From Kocuria turfanensis (lineage in GTDB: Bacteria; Actinomycetota; Actinomycetes; Actinomycetales; Micrococcaceae): 64,000 nucleotides of DNA. Position numbers and translations under genes: made by a program. The DNA is taken from the NCBI RefSeq assembly GCF_001580365.1, contig NZ_CP014480.1, positions 1,799,008 through 1,863,007 of the forward strand. The letters are read 5' to 3'. Within the stretch, counting starts at the first letter, position 1. Each line of letters begins with the position of its first letter. Shown here in pieces: positions 28,491 to 39,109 of the stretch. The notes under the pieces are model-generated. The model worked only from the letters and a program-made list of their open reading frames with translations. It was not told where the DNA came from and did no database searches.

Positions 28491-28844
28491 GTGATCGAGA
28501 TGACCCGCCAGGAGTTCGACGGCGCCGTCGACGACGCCATCGGCCTCATCCCGGACGAGCTCTTCCGGGCCATGGACAACGTGGTGATCCTCGTCGAGGA
28601 GGAACCGCCCGCGCACGCGCCGGACCTGCTCGGCCTCTACGAGGGCGTGCCCCTCACCGCCCGGGACGGCGGCTGGGGGGCCGGGTCCCTGCCGGACCGG
28701 ATCTTCGTCTACCGCGGCCCGCTGCAGCGCATGTGCACCGAGCGGGAGGAGCTCGTGGAGGAGATCACGGTGACCGTCATCCACGAGGTCGCCCACCACT
28801 TCGGCATCGACGACGAGCGGCTGCACGAGCTGGGCTGGGGCTGA
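28491..28844 (+). CDS. Minimal zinc metallopeptidase-like protein (PF06262 type)
   Basis: A 117-aa compact protein with HEVAHHFGIDDERL, an HExxHxxGxxD zincin motif near the C-terminus, as in the small actinobacterial metallopeptidase family PF06262 (formerly DUF1025). No signal peptide, so cytoplasmic. GTG at 28491 has GAAGG about 5 nt upstream. The ATG at 28500 is the alternative. The substrate is unknown. It converges on the stress protein, and a small hairpin CTGAGC/GCTCAG lies at the stops. Confidence 0.82.
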   Translation: MIEMTRQEFDGAVDDAIGLIPDELFRAMDNVVILVEEEPPAHAPDLLGLYEGVPLTARDGGWGAGSLPDRIFVYRGPLQRMCTEREELVEEITVTVIHEVAHHFGIDDERLHELGWG

Positions 28845-28854
28845 GCCGGCCCGC

Positions 28855-29928
28855 TCAGGCGTCCCAGGGGCGGACGTCGTCGAAGTCGAAGTCCTTGCGG
28901 GTCTCGATCCGCTGGTCGTAGCGGTCCGGGACGATCAGCACCGGGCCGGCCGCGTTGTGCAGCACCCCCTGGGAGGTGGAGCCCAGCAGCATGCCCGCGA
29001 AGCCGCCCCGGCCCCGGGTGCCCAGCACCACGAGGGAGTTCTTCCGGGTCTGCTCCACCAGGACCTGCACCGGCGGGCCGTCGGCCAGCTCGGAGCCGAT
29101 CTCGAGGTCCGGGAACCAGCTCCTGAGCCAGGCCACCCCGCCGCCCAGGGCCCGGGCGACGTCGTCGTACATCACCTCGAAGTCCACGGCCGTGGGCATC
29201 CAGGCCAGCGCCCCGCTCACCGGCGGGAGCGCGCAGACCACGGTCAGGGGGACCCCGAGCAGGCGGGCCTCCTCCGCGGCGTAGAGCATCGCCGCCCGGG
29301 CCTGCGTGGAGCCGTCCGAGCCGACGACCACGCGGTCCACGAGGGCCCGGCCGGTGGTGAGCTCCTCCGCGCCCAGGTGCTCCTGGGACCAGGGCAGGGG
29401 GATCACCCCGGTGGGGCACTTGGCGTGCGCCGGCACCGCCGTGGAGACGGTGCCCAGCAGCCGGCCCAGCAGCCCGCCCCGGCCGCGGGAGCCGAGGACC
29501 ATCAGCTCGGCCGTGCGGCTGAGCTCGAGCAGGGCGCCGGAGGGGTCCCCCGTCTCGACCGTGGCGCGCAGCTCCACCCCCACGGGGCGGACCTGGTCCG
29601 CGGCGTGGTTCAGCAGCTCCTCGACGCCCTGGGTCAGCGCGGCCTCGTCCACGGTGGCGTAGCCGGTATCGAACCCGGAGCCCGAGAACACGGGCACGCT
29701 GTAGGCGGTGACCAGCCGCACGGGCAGGCCGCGGCGGCGGGCCTCCCGGGCCGCCCAGCGCAGGGCGCCGAGGCTCTGCTCGGAGCCGTCGACGCCCACG
29801 ACGACCTCGCCGGTGGCGTCCAGGGCGCGGCGCTGCCCCCCGCCGGCCGGGGAGCGCCGGCGCACGGCCTCCTCCCCCAGACTGGTGTCGCGGCGCTCCT
29901 CGCGCTCCGGGGACGGGTGGTCGGTCAT
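28855..29928 (-). CDS. Tandem universal stress protein (two UspA domains)
   Basis: A 357-aa cytoplasmic protein. A charged 40-aa N-terminal tail is followed by two Usp domains. Each has the ATP-binding signature: GSRGRGGLLGRLLGTVS in the first and GTRGRGGFAGMLLGSTS in the second. Such double-Usp proteins in actinobacteria respond to hypoxia or redox stress. The ATG at 29928 has AGGAGG upstream. The frame stays open further upstream without homology. Confidence 0.92.
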   Translation of the reverse strand: MTDHPSPEREERRDTSLGEEAVRRRSPAGGGQRRALDATGEVVVGVDGSEQSLGALRWAAREARRRGLPVRLVTAYSVPVFSGSGFDTGYATVDEAALTQGVEELLNHAADQVRPVGVELRATVETGDPSGALLELSRTAELMVLGSRGRGGLLGRLLGTVSTAVPAHAKCPTGVIPLPWSQEHLGAEELTTGRALVDRVVVGSDGSTQARAAMLYAAEEARLLGVPLTVVCALPPVSGALAWMPTAVDFEVMYDDVARALGGGVAWLRSWFPDLEIGSELADGPPVQVLVEQTRKNSLVVLGTRGRGGFAGMLLGSTSQGVLHNAAGPVLIVPDRYDQRIETRKDFDFDDVRPWDA

Positions 29929-30106
29929 GGTGCTGCCTCCTGTGCGCGGCCTCCGCCCGGACGGCTCCGTCGCGGTCCGGGGCTTCGCCTCCGATGGTAC
30001 GCGCGGACGCGCCGCGGACGGCGCCCCGCCGACGGACGATCGGCGCCCGGGGTGAGAAGATGAGGGCGCACTGTGCACCCGCCTGTCAGGAAGGACGGTC
30101 CCGCCG

Positions 30107-31468
30107 ATGAGCGAGGTCTCGTTGCCCGACGCTCTGCCCGGGGAGACCGGGGCCACGGAGTGGGCCACGTGGGGCAGGACGCACGCCGTCACCCCCCGGC
30201 ACGTCCTGCGTCCGTCCTCGGTGGCGGAGCTCGCCCAGGGCGTGGCCGCCGCCGCGCAGCGGGGCCTGGGCGTGCGCGCCGTGGGCTCCGGCTGCAGCTT
30301 CTCGGCGCTGCCCCTGGCGCCCGAGGTGATGGTCGAGCTCACCGGGCTGAGCGGGCTCACGGCGGTGGACGCGGACGAGCACCGGGTCACGGTCCTGGCG
30401 GGCACCACGATCCGGGCCCTCAACAAGGAGCTGGACGCCCACGGGCTGGCGATGACCAACCTGCCGGACAGCGACTGGCAGACGATCGCCGGCGCGGTCT
30501 CGACCGGCACCCACGGCACCGGCCTGGCCTTCGGCTCCCTCTCGGCCCAGGTGGTGTCCCTGACCCTGGTCACCGCCCGGGGCGAGCTCGTGGAGTGCTC
30601 CGCCGAGCAGCGCCCCGAGCTGTTCCAGGCGGCACGGGCCGGGCTGGGCGCCCTGGGGATCCTCGCGAGCGTGACCCTGGCCTGCGAACCGGCCTTCCGG
30701 CTGCACGCCGCCGAGATCCGCGAGCCGCTCGGCCAGCTCGTGGACAGCGTGGCGGCCCGGATGGCCGGGTCGGACCACTTCGAGTTCTACTGGATGCCGG
30801 GGACCGCCACCGCCCAGACCCGCATCCTCACCCGGCTGCACAAGCTCCCGGACTCCTTCACCCGGCCCGGCTCCCCCGTGGCGCGCACCGTGCGCCGGCT
30901 CGACGACGTCCTGCTGCGCAACACCCTCACGGCCGGGCTGAACCAGCTGGCCACGGCGCTGCCGCGCTCCACGCCCGGGCTGAACCGGGTCGACGCCCTC
31001 ACGAACAGCCCGCGGCAGTACAGCGACCTCTCCTTCCGGGTGTTCACCGTCCCGCGCCGGGTCCGCTTCGTCTCCACCGAGTACGCGCTGCCCGTGGAGG
31101 AGCTGGGGGTCGCCTTCCGGGAGCTGCAGACCCTCGTCGAGCGCCGCGGCTACGCCTTCTCGCTGCCCGTGGACGTGCGCTGCTCCGCCGCCGAGGAGGC
31201 CTGGCTCGCGCCCGCCCACGGCCGCGACACCGCCTGGATCGCGCTGCGGCAGTACTGGCGGCGCTACGACCCGAAGGTCTTCGCCGCGGCGGAGGAGATC
31301 TTCGTGGACCACGGCGGACGCCCGCACTGGGGCACCGTGCACACCCGGGACGCCGGGTACCTGCACGCGGTCTACCCGCGCTTCCAGGACTTCCTCGACG
31401 CCCGTGCCGCGGCCGACCCGGACGGGGTCTTCCTCAACGACCACGTCCGGGAGCTGCTGGGCCTCTGA
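30107..31468 (+). CDS. FAD-linked oxidase, D-arabinono-1,4-lactone/alditol oxidase family
   Basis: A 453-aa flavoenzyme of the VAO/ALO family. An N-terminal FAD-binding domain (TPRHVLRPSSVAELAQGV, AGTTIRALNKELDAHGLAM, TGTHGTG) is followed by the ALO substrate domain ending in HGGRPHWGTVHTRDAGYL and PDGVFLNDHVRELLGL. Known members oxidise aldonolactones or sugar alcohols with oxygen. The position usually holding the FAD-linking His (GSGHS) reads GSGCS here (near residue 63), so histidyl-FAD attachment is not expected. AGGAAGGACG precedes the ATG. Confidence 0.88.
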   Translation: MSEVSLPDALPGETGATEWATWGRTHAVTPRHVLRPSSVAELAQGVAAAAQRGLGVRAVGSGCSFSALPLAPEVMVELTGLSGLTAVDADEHRVTVLAGTTIRALNKELDAHGLAMTNLPDSDWQTIAGAVSTGTHGTGLAFGSLSAQVVSLTLVTARGELVECSAEQRPELFQAARAGLGALGILASVTLACEPAFRLHAAEIREPLGQLVDSVAARMAGSDHFEFYWMPGTATAQTRILTRLHKLPDSFTRPGSPVARTVRRLDDVLLRNTLTAGLNQLATALPRSTPGLNRVDALTNSPRQYSDLSFRVFTVPRRVRFVSTEYALPVEELGVAFRELQTLVERRGYAFSLPVDVRCSAAEEAWLAPAHGRDTAWIALRQYWRRYDPKVFAAAEEIFVDHGGRPHWGTVHTRDAGYLHAVYPRFQDFLDARAAADPDGVFLNDHVRELLGL

Positions 31469-31530
31469 CCCGGCGGGGCGCCGCCCAGCCGGCGCTGCGG
31501 CCCGGAGCGCCTCCTCCCGTCCCGGGAGCG

Positions 31531-31569
31531 CGAGGGGCCGCGTCCTGTCGGGCAGGACGCGGCCCCTCG
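31531..31569. terminator. Bidirectional terminator between the oxidase and fprA
   Basis: 17-bp perfect arms (starting CGAGGGGCCGCG) separated by TCGGG, between convergent genes. Confidence 0.88.
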
Positions 31570-31585
31570 GGTGCTGGGCGCCGGC

Positions 31586-33013
31586 TCAGGCGGGCGAGGA
31601 GACCGGCTCGGGCACGCCCTCCCGGGAGACGCTGACCATCTCCTCGCGCTCGACCACCTTGACCCGCTCGCGCGGGTTGCCCTCGGCGTCGTGCGAGGAC
31701 TGGCCCAGGCCCTGCTCGTACTCGTCCAGGGCCAGCCAGCCCTCCCACGTGGTGTACTCGACGCCGCGGGCCTCGAGCACCTCGTTCACGGACGCGGGGT
31801 CGGGACGGGTGGCGCCGGGCAGCACGGGGCGGTCCTCCAGCAGGTGGGTGACCGTCTCGAGGGCGTCGGACTTGGTGGCGCCGATCAGCCCGACCGGGCC
31901 GCGCTTGATCCACCCGGTGGCGTAGAGGCCGTGCAGCACCGTGCCGTCCTCGGCCAGGACGCGGCCCTCCGCGTTGGGGATCACGCCGCGGCCGTCGTCG
32001 AAGGGCAGCTCGGGCAGCCGGGAGCCCAGGTAGCCGACGGCGTGGTAGACGGCCTGCACCGGGTAGTCGACGTACTCGCCGGTCCCGGACACGGAGCCGT
32101 CCCCGTTGAGCCGGGTCCGCTCCATGCGCAGGCCGGTGACCCGGCCGTCCTCGCCGAGGACCTCCCGGGGGCTCTGCAGGAAGTGCAGGTGCAGGCGCCG
32201 GGAGGCGGTCTTCGGGGAGTCGTCGGCCCGCCACTTCTCGAGGGTCTTGACCATCACCTTGACCTGGTTGTTCTCGGCGATGGCCTGCTCGGAGCCCTCG
32301 TCGTAGTCGAAGTCCTCGTCGTAGACGACGATGTCGACGTCGCGCGACTTGGCGAGCTCGCGCAGCTCCAGCGGGGTGAACTTCACCTGGGCGGGGCCGC
32401 GGCGGCCGAAGATGTGCACGTCCGTGACCGGGGAGGCCTTCAGGCCCTGGTAGACGTTGCCGGGGATTTCGGTGACGAGCATGTCGTCGGCGTGCTTGGA
32501 GAGCACCCGGGCGACGTCGAGGGCCACGTTGCCGTTGCCGATGACCGCGACCTCCTCGGCCTCGAGCGGCCAGGTGCGCGGGAAGTCCGGGTGCCCGTCG
32601 TACCAGGCGACGAACTCGGCGGCGCCGTGGACGCCCTCGAGGTCGTTGCCGGGGATGTTCAGCGGGGCGTCGTAGACGGCGCCGGTCGCGAAGATCACCG
32701 CGTCGTAGTGGGCGCCGAAGTCGGCGAGGGTCAGGTCCCGGCCGAACTCCACGTTGCCGAAGAAGCGGATGTCGCCGCGGCCCAGGATGGCGCGCAGCGC
32801 GGTGATGATGCCCTTGATGCGGGGGTGGTCGGGGGCCACCCCGTAGCGGATCAGCCCGAACGGGGTCGGGTAGCGGTCGAACAGGTCGATGCTGACCTCG
32901 AGCTCCCCGTTCTTCACGGGCTCGGACTTGGTGAGCATGTCCGCGGCGTAGATGCCGGCCGGGCCGGCGCCGACGACGGCGACGCGCAGAGGGCGGGTGG
33001 TGGTGTCAGCCAC
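31586..33013 (-). CDS. fprA: Ferredoxin--NADP+ reductase, adrenodoxin-reductase type (FprA)
   Basis: A 475-aa FAD/NADPH protein that passes electrons from NADPH to ferredoxin. It has an FAD dinucleotide fold VAVVGAGPAGIYAADML, the DRYPTPFGLIRYGVAPDHP segment, NADP fold VAVIGNGNVALDVAR and the terminal GWIKRGPVGLIGATKSDA. The GTG at 33013 has AAAGGA upstream. A TAAACT box (33071-33076, minus) may be its own -10. It lies 98 bp downstream of the sulfur operon on the same strand. In Corynebacterium an Fpr of this class is part of the cys cluster and serves Sir. Confidence 0.93.
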   Translation of the reverse strand: MADTTTRPLRVAVVGAGPAGIYAADMLTKSEPVKNGELEVSIDLFDRYPTPFGLIRYGVAPDHPRIKGIITALRAILGRGDIRFFGNVEFGRDLTLADFGAHYDAVIFATGAVYDAPLNIPGNDLEGVHGAAEFVAWYDGHPDFPRTWPLEAEEVAVIGNGNVALDVARVLSKHADDMLVTEIPGNVYQGLKASPVTDVHIFGRRGPAQVKFTPLELRELAKSRDVDIVVYDEDFDYDEGSEQAIAENNQVKVMVKTLEKWRADDSPKTASRRLHLHFLQSPREVLGEDGRVTGLRMERTRLNGDGSVSGTGEYVDYPVQAVYHAVGYLGSRLPELPFDDGRGVIPNAEGRVLAEDGTVLHGLYATGWIKRGPVGLIGATKSDALETVTHLLEDRPVLPGATRPDPASVNEVLEARGVEYTTWEGWLALDEYEQGLGQSSHDAEGNPRERVKVVEREEMVSVSREGVPEPVSSPA

Positions 33014-33111
33014 AGGGTTCCTTTCGATTGCGCGCACGGCGTGCACCGCGCGCGTCGTAGACCGGGTCCAAGTTTAGTGAAGTCGTCCCAGGATCTCCTG
33101 GGTGAGGATGC

Positions 33112-34075
33112 TCACGACCGGTGGCCGAGCAGGCCCCGCCCGCGCAGCAGCCGGCGTTCCACGGGGTTGAAGAACAGCAGCTCCACGAGGATGCCGACGG
33201 CGAGGATCGACAGGACCGCGACCATCACCACCGCCATGTTGGAGACCGTCCGGCCCTGCTCCAGCAGGGAGCCCAGGCCGAAGCCGATGGAGCCGCCGAT
33301 GGCGATGAGCTCGGCGCCCATGAGCGAGCGCCAGGAGAAGGCCCAGCCCTGCTTGAGCCCGGCGACGTAGCCGGGCAGGGCCGCGGGGAGCACCACCTTG
33401 CTGGCCATGGTCCAGCCGCGGGCCCCGAGCACGTGGCCGGCCCGGCGCAGCTGGGGCGGGATCTGGTCCACCCCCGCGAGCATGCCGTTGACGATCGACG
33501 GGATGGCCCCCATGAGCACCACGAAGTACACGGTGGCGTCGGAGAGGCCGAACCAGATGATCGCGGCGGGCACCCAGGCGATGGAGGGCAGCACCTGCAG
33601 GCCCGAGATGATGGGGCCCACGGCGTCGCGCAGGGCGCGCCGCTGGGCGATCAGCAGCCCCAGCGGCGTGGCCACCGCCGCGGCCACCAGGAAGCCGCTG
33701 ATCCCCCGCCACAGGCTCGTGCCGAGGGCGCCCAGGACGGTGCCGTCGGTGAGGAGCGCCACGAACTGCCGCCCGACGTCCAGCGGCCCCGGCATGACGT
33801 CGGGCCGGGGGCCGAGGAGGGCGACGAGCAGCTGCCACAGCAGCAGGCCGGCCACCAGGGCGACCAGCGGCGGGGCGACCTTGGTGCGGAACACCTCCCC
33901 GGCCGAGGTCCTGCGGGCGCGCTCGGTCTGCAGGGCGTCCAGGCCGGCGAGCTCCTCGCCGGCGGCGTCCTGCTCGGCGGGCGGCACCGGGAGCGGCCCG
34001 GAGGCCGTGCGCTCCTCCGCCCGGGGCGCGCGGGGCGCGGCCGGCGGCGCGGCCGGGACCTGGGGCAGGGCCGTG

Positions 34076-34086
<11 letters not shown>
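33112..34086 (-). CDS. Sulfonate-type ABC transporter permease (SsuC/TauC family)
   Basis: A 324-aa membrane subunit. A 70-aa Pro/Ala-rich cytoplasmic tail is followed by six TM segments and the EAA loop HVLGARGWTMASKVVLPAALPGYVAGLKQGWAF, typical of the SsuC/TauC/nitrate permease family. ATG 34086 has GGAG 9 nt upstream and overlaps the ATPase gene by 11 nt. It is the last gene of the sulfur operon. The substrate may be aliphatic sulfonate, taurine or sulfate ester. Confidence 0.88.
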
Positions 34087-34851
<765 letters not shown>

Positions 34852-34855
<4 letters not shown>

Positions 34856-35988
34856 GCGCCCTCCTGCGAGCCGGAGCGGACGCGGTCGAGGACCGTGGTG
34901 TCCACGAGTCCGTCCAGCGAGGCCTCGTCCGTGGTCCCCGCCGCCACGCCGTCGGCCAGCAGCTGCGGGTAGGTGTCCGCGAGGGGGTCCGTGGTCCACT
35001 CGATCGCCTCGAGGGCGCCCACGACCGTCTCCTCGGGCAGGGTCTCGGTCTGGGCGCGCTCCAGGCCCCGGTTCAGGGTCGAGGCCAGCAGCGCGGGGTC
35101 GTCCTCGTGCTCGTCCAGCCAGTCCACGGACCGCTGCAGGCCCCGCACGAGCTCCTCGACCGTCTCCGGATGGCGCTCGAGGTAGTCCTTGCGCACCACC
35201 AGCACGGTCGTGGGATAGCGCCCGTCCGCCCAGAGGTCGCGCTCGTCCACGAGGACCCGGGCGCCGTCCTGCACCGCGCGGGTGGCCCACGGCTGGGGCA
35301 GCCAGGCCCCGTCCACGCGTCCCTGCCGCAGCATGGAGATGGTCTGGCCGTTGGCCATGGGGGTGATGGCGACCGCGCGCTCGCCGTCGCCGTCCACCGC
35401 GTAGCCCTGCTCGGTGAGCCAGGTCCGCAGGGCCACGTCCTGGGTGCCCCCGAACTCAGGGCTCGCGACGGTGCGCCCGGCCAGGTCCCCGGCGTCCGTG
35501 ACGCCGGGGCCCACCACGAACTGCGCCCCGCCGGACGCCGCGCCCGCGACCACGGCGAGCGAGCGGCCCTGGGAGCGGACGAAGGAGTTGATCGCCGGGT
35601 TGGGGCCCACGAAGGCGGCGTCGATCGATCCGGCGTTCATGGCCTCCACCGCGGTGGGACCGCTGTTGAAGACCTGGGCGGACAGCGTCGTGTCCCCCAG
35701 CTCCTCCGCGAAGTCGCCGCTCTCGAGCCCGACGAGGGCCGGTCCGTGCGTGAGGTTGCCGAAGTAGCCCAGCCGCAGCTCGGCCGCGTCGGAGGTCTCC
35801 ACCGCGGTCTGCTCCCATGCCGCCAGCGTCCCGTTGCCGCGCAGTACGGTCGCGGCGACCGTCAGGGCGGTCAGGAGCGCGAGCGCGGTCAGCACCAGCG
35901 GCCAGCCCGGGCGGCGGCGGCCCGCGGCGGGGCGCCCGCCGTCGCCGGCCGTCACCGTGGTGAGGGCCGGCGGCTGCTGCCGGTCCAC
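34852..35988 (-). CDS. Sulfonate-type ABC substrate-binding protein (SsuA/TauA family)
   Basis: A 378-aa exported binding protein. A Pro/Arg-rich cytoplasmic tail leads to an N-terminal membrane anchor (WPLVLTALALLTALTVAATVL) without a lipobox. The mature part has LRLGYFGNLTHGPALVGLESG, FVGPNPAINSFVR and ISMLRQGRVDGAWLPQPWATR, as in SsuA/TauA/NrtA. The GTG start directly follows the cysN stop (TAG GTG, no spacer), indicating translational coupling. Anchoring by a TM helix rather than a lipid is less usual. Confidence 0.88.
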
Positions 35989-37380
35989 CTAGGCGTCCCG
36001 GACGAGCCCGGCGGCGAGCGTGTTGCCGGTGGCGGGGTCGACGAGCAGGAAGGCGCCGGTGCGCCGCAGCCGGTCGTACGGGTCGACGGGCAGCGGGGAG
36101 GCCAGCCGGAGCCGGACCCGTCCGATGTCGTTGAGCTCCAGGGTGGCCGCGTCCCGCAGCACCAGCTCCTCGAGGTCCAGGCGCCCCTCGAGGTCCTGGA
36201 CCATGGCCTGGACCGTGGCGGCGCCGTGCTTGACGAGCACGCGGGCGCGCGGCTGCAGGGGCCGCTCGCCGAGCCAGGCCACCGAGGCGGTCAGGTCCCG
36301 GGTGGGCTCGGGCAGCTCGGCGTCGGCGCTCGCGAGGAGGTCGCCGCGGGCGATGTCGATGTCGTCGGCCAGCCGCAGCGTCACGGACAGCGGGGCGGCG
36401 GCCTCCGGGAGCTGCTCGCCGGGCAGGGGCGCGCCCGGGGCCGGGGCGGTGCCGGCCACGTCGATGCCGGTGACCGTGGTGCGCCGGCCGGCGGGCAGGA
36501 CCACGACCTCGTCGCCGACCGCGACCGTGCCGGAGGCGATCTGCCCGGCGTAGCCGCGGTAGTCGCGCAGGGCCTCGGCGTCCGCGCCGGGCGCCGTGCC
36601 GCCCTGCGGGCGGATGACGTACTGGACGGGGAGGCGGAAGGGGCGGGCGGTGCCGCGCCCGGACTCGTCGACCGTGGGCAGCTCCTCGAGCACGCGCAGC
36701 AGCGGGCGCCCGGTGTACCAGGGGGTCCGCTCGGAGGGCTCCACCACGTTGTCGCCCTCGAGGGCGGAGACGGGCACCACGTGCACGTCCTCGATGCCCA
36801 GCCGGGCGGCGATGCCGGTGGCGTCGGCGGCGACCCGGTCGAAGACCTCCCGGTCGTAGTCGACGAGGTCGATCTTGTTCACCGCGATCACCACGTGCGG
36901 GACGCGCAGCAGCGAGACCACGGCCAGGTGCCGGCGGGTCTGCTCGACCACCCCGTGCCGGGCGTCCACGAGCAGCACGACGGCGTCGGCCGTCGAGGCG
37001 CCCGTGACCGTGTTCTTCGTGTACTGCACGTGGCCGGGGCAGTCGGCGAGGATGAAGGAGCGGCGGTCGGTGGCGAAGTAGCGGTAGGCCACGTCGATCG
37101 TGATGCCCTGCTCCCGCTCGGCGCGCAGGCCGTCGGTCAGCAGGGCGAGGTCGAGACGGCCCGTGCCGCCGCCGAAGCCGCGCTCGGCCGAGGTGCGGCC
37201 CACGGCCTCGAGCTGGTCGGCGAGGATCGCCTTCGCGTCGTGCAGCAGCCGGCCCACCAGGGTGGACTTGCCGTCGTCGACGGACCCGGCGGTCGCGAAG
37301 CGGAACAGCGAGCCGGGGTCGATGGTCGGGACCTGATCGGCGGCGGAGGCCTGCGGGGTCACGGTGCTGGGGGAAGTCAT
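35989..37380 (-). CDS. cysN: Sulfate adenylyltransferase subunit 1 (GTPase)
   Basis: A 463-aa GTPase that drives APS formation by CysD. EF-Tu-like G motifs: GSVDDGKST (G1), DCPGH (G3), NKIDL (G4), followed by two beta-barrel domains. The C-terminal APS kinase found in mycobacterial CysNC is absent, in line with an APS-using CysH. It lies 2 nt after cysD. Confidence 0.96.
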   Translation of the reverse strand: MTSPSTVTPQASAADQVPTIDPGSLFRFATAGSVDDGKSTLVGRLLHDAKAILADQLEAVGRTSAERGFGGGTGRLDLALLTDGLRAEREQGITIDVAYRYFATDRRSFILADCPGHVQYTKNTVTGASTADAVVLLVDARHGVVEQTRRHLAVVSLLRVPHVVIAVNKIDLVDYDREVFDRVAADATGIAARLGIEDVHVVPVSALEGDNVVEPSERTPWYTGRPLLRVLEELPTVDESGRGTARPFRLPVQYVIRPQGGTAPGADAEALRDYRGYAGQIASGTVAVGDEVVVLPAGRRTTVTGIDVAGTAPAPGAPLPGEQLPEAAAPLSVTLRLADDIDIARGDLLASADAELPEPTRDLTASVAWLGERPLQPRARVLVKHGAATVQAMVQDLEGRLDLEELVLRDAATLELNDIGRVRLRLASPLPVDPYDRLRRTGAFLLVDPATGNTLAAGLVRDA

Positions 37381-37382
37381 GT

Positions 37383-38345
37383 CTAGAAGTACCCGTCCTT
37401 CTTGCGGTCCTCCATGGCGGCCTCGGAGATCCTGTCGTCCGCGCGGGTGGCCCCGCGCTCGGTCAGCGTGGACACGGCGACCTCGGCCACCACGTCGGCC
37501 ACGGTGCCGGCGTCGGAGAGCACCGCCCCGGTGCAGGACATGTCCCCCACGGTGCGGTAGCGCACGCTGCGCCGCTCGACCGGCTCCGCGGCGGAGGGGG
37601 CGGAGAACTCGCCCACGGCCATCCACATCCCGTCGCGGCGGAACACCTCGCGCTCGTGGGCGTAGTAGATCGGCGGCAGCTCGATGTTCTCCCGCTCGAT
37701 GTAGCGCCAGATGTCCAGCTCGGTCCAGTTGCTGATGGGGAACGCCCGGACGTGCTGGCCGGCGGTGTGCCGGCCGTTGTAGAGGTTCCACAGCTCGGGC
37801 CGCTGGTTGCGCGGGTCCCACTGGCCGAACTCGTCGCGCAGGGACAGGATCCGCTCCTTGGCCCGGGCCTTGTCCTCGTCGCGGCGGCCGCCGCCGAACA
37901 CGGCGTCGAACCGGTTGTCCGCGATGGCGTCCAGCAGCGGGACGGTCTGCAGCGGGTTGCGGGTCCCGTCGGCGCGCTCGAGCAGCCGGCCGTCGTCGAT
38001 GTAGTCCTGCACGGACGCCACGACCAGGCGGATGCCCAGCCGCTCCACGGTGCGGTCCCGGAAGTCGAGGACCTCGGGGAAGTTGTGCCCGGTGTCCACG
38101 TGCAGCACGGGGAAGGGGATCCGGCCCGGCCAGAAGGCCTTGGCGGCCAGGTGGAGCATGACCACCGAGTCCTTCCCGCCGGAGAACAGCATGGCGGGGC
38201 GGTCGAACTCGGCCACGACCTCGCGCAGGATGTGGATGGACTCGGCCTCGAGCGCGTCGAGGCTGCTGTGCACGCCGGCCTCCGCGGGGGCCGGGGCGGT
38301 GCTGGGGGTGGTCACGTTCGCCTCCGTCGTCGTGGGTGCGCTCAC
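37383..38345 (-). CDS. cysD: Sulfate adenylyltransferase subunit 2
   Basis: A 320-aa PP-loop ATP pyrophosphatase that makes APS from sulfate and ATP. Visible: ESIHILREVVAEF, PP-loop SGGKDSVVMLHL, HVDTGHNFPEVLDFRD, AVFGGGRRDEDKARAKER, FPISNWTELDIWRYI and the terminal EDRKKDGYF. The GTG at 38345 overlaps the cysH stop (GTGA). The longer frame upstream is not cysD-like. Confidence 0.96.
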   Translation of the reverse strand: MSAPTTTEANVTTPSTAPAPAEAGVHSSLDALEAESIHILREVVAEFDRPAMLFSGGKDSVVMLHLAAKAFWPGRIPFPVLHVDTGHNFPEVLDFRDRTVERLGIRLVVASVQDYIDDGRLLERADGTRNPLQTVPLLDAIADNRFDAVFGGGRRDEDKARAKERILSLRDEFGQWDPRNQRPELWNLYNGRHTAGQHVRAFPISNWTELDIWRYIERENIELPPIYYAHEREVFRRDGMWMAVGEFSAPSAAEPVERRSVRYRTVGDMSCTGAVLSDAGTVADVVAEVAVSTLTERGATRADDRISEAAMEDRKKDGYF

Positions 38346-39109
38346 AGGTGGATCCCGCACTCGATCTTGTCCCGGCCGGCCCAGCGGCCCGCGCGCGGGT
38401 CCTCGCCCGGGGCGGTGGGCCGGGTGCAGGGGGCGCAGCCGATGGAGAGGTAGCCCTCCCCCATCAGCGGGTTCGTCGGGATCCCGTGGTCCTGGGACCA
38501 CTGGACCAGCTCGTCGAGGGTCCAGCGGACCATCGGGTTGACCTTGACGAGCTTGTGCGTCTCGTCGAAGGTCACCATGGGCGCGTTGGTGCGGGTCCAG
38601 GACTCGTCGCGGCGCACGCCGGTGAACCAGACCTCGTAGCCCTCGAGGGACTTCTTGAGCGGCGCCACCTTGCGGATCGCGCAGCACAGGCCGGGGTCGC
38701 GGGCGAAGAGGTCCTTGCCGTGCTTCTCGTCCTGCTCGGCCACGGTGAGCTCCGGCAGGGCGTCGACCACGGTGATGTCGAGCATGTGCGCCACGGCGTC
38801 GCGGGTGCCGATGGTCTCCGGGAAGTGGTAGCCGGTCTCCAGGAAGAGCACGTCCACCCCGGGCAGCTGCTCGGCGACGAGGGCGGGCAGCACGGCGTCG
38901 GCCATCGAGCAGGCCACGGTGACGTTGCGCAGGTCGAAGTTCTCCGCGACCCAGCGGATCGCCTCCTCCGTGGACGCCTCGCCGGCGGCGGGCACCCGGC
39001 CCTCGGCGTCCAGCTCGGCGTGCAGCGCGGCGGCGCCGGCCGCCGCGAGCTCGCGCAGCTGCTGCTCGTCGCGCAGCGCGGGGCGGGTGCCCGTGTCGGT
39101 GCTGGTCAT
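38342..39109 (-). CDS. cysH: Adenylyl-sulfate (APS) reductase, [4Fe-4S] CysH type
   Basis: A 255-aa thioredoxin-dependent reductase that converts APS to sulfite. Four Fe-S cysteines are visible as C142-C143 (GLCCAIRK) and C225-C228 (GCAPC), plus the catalytic C-terminal Cys251 (ECGIHL). The Fe-S ligands mark the APS- rather than PAPS-reducing class. This fits the absence of an APS kinase in the operon. It overlaps sir by 4 nt and cysD by 4 nt. Confidence 0.95.
   Translation of the reverse strand: MTSTDTGTRPALRDEQQLRELAAAGAAALHAELDAEGRVPAAGEASTEEAIRWVAENFDLRNVTVACSMADAVLPALVAEQLPGVDVLFLETGYHFPETIGTRDAVAHMLDITVVDALPELTVAEQDEKHGKDLFARDPGLCCAIRKVAPLKKSLEGYEVWFTGVRRDESWTRTNAPMVTFDETHKLVKVNPMVRWTLDELVQWSQDHGIPTNPLMGEGYLSIGCAPCTRPTAPGEDPRAGRWAGRDKIECGIHL

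Noticed and set aside
28491..28844. Prophage or integrated element at the tRNA cluster
   Set aside because: No integrase and no repeat of a tRNA 3' end are seen near the three tRNA genes.
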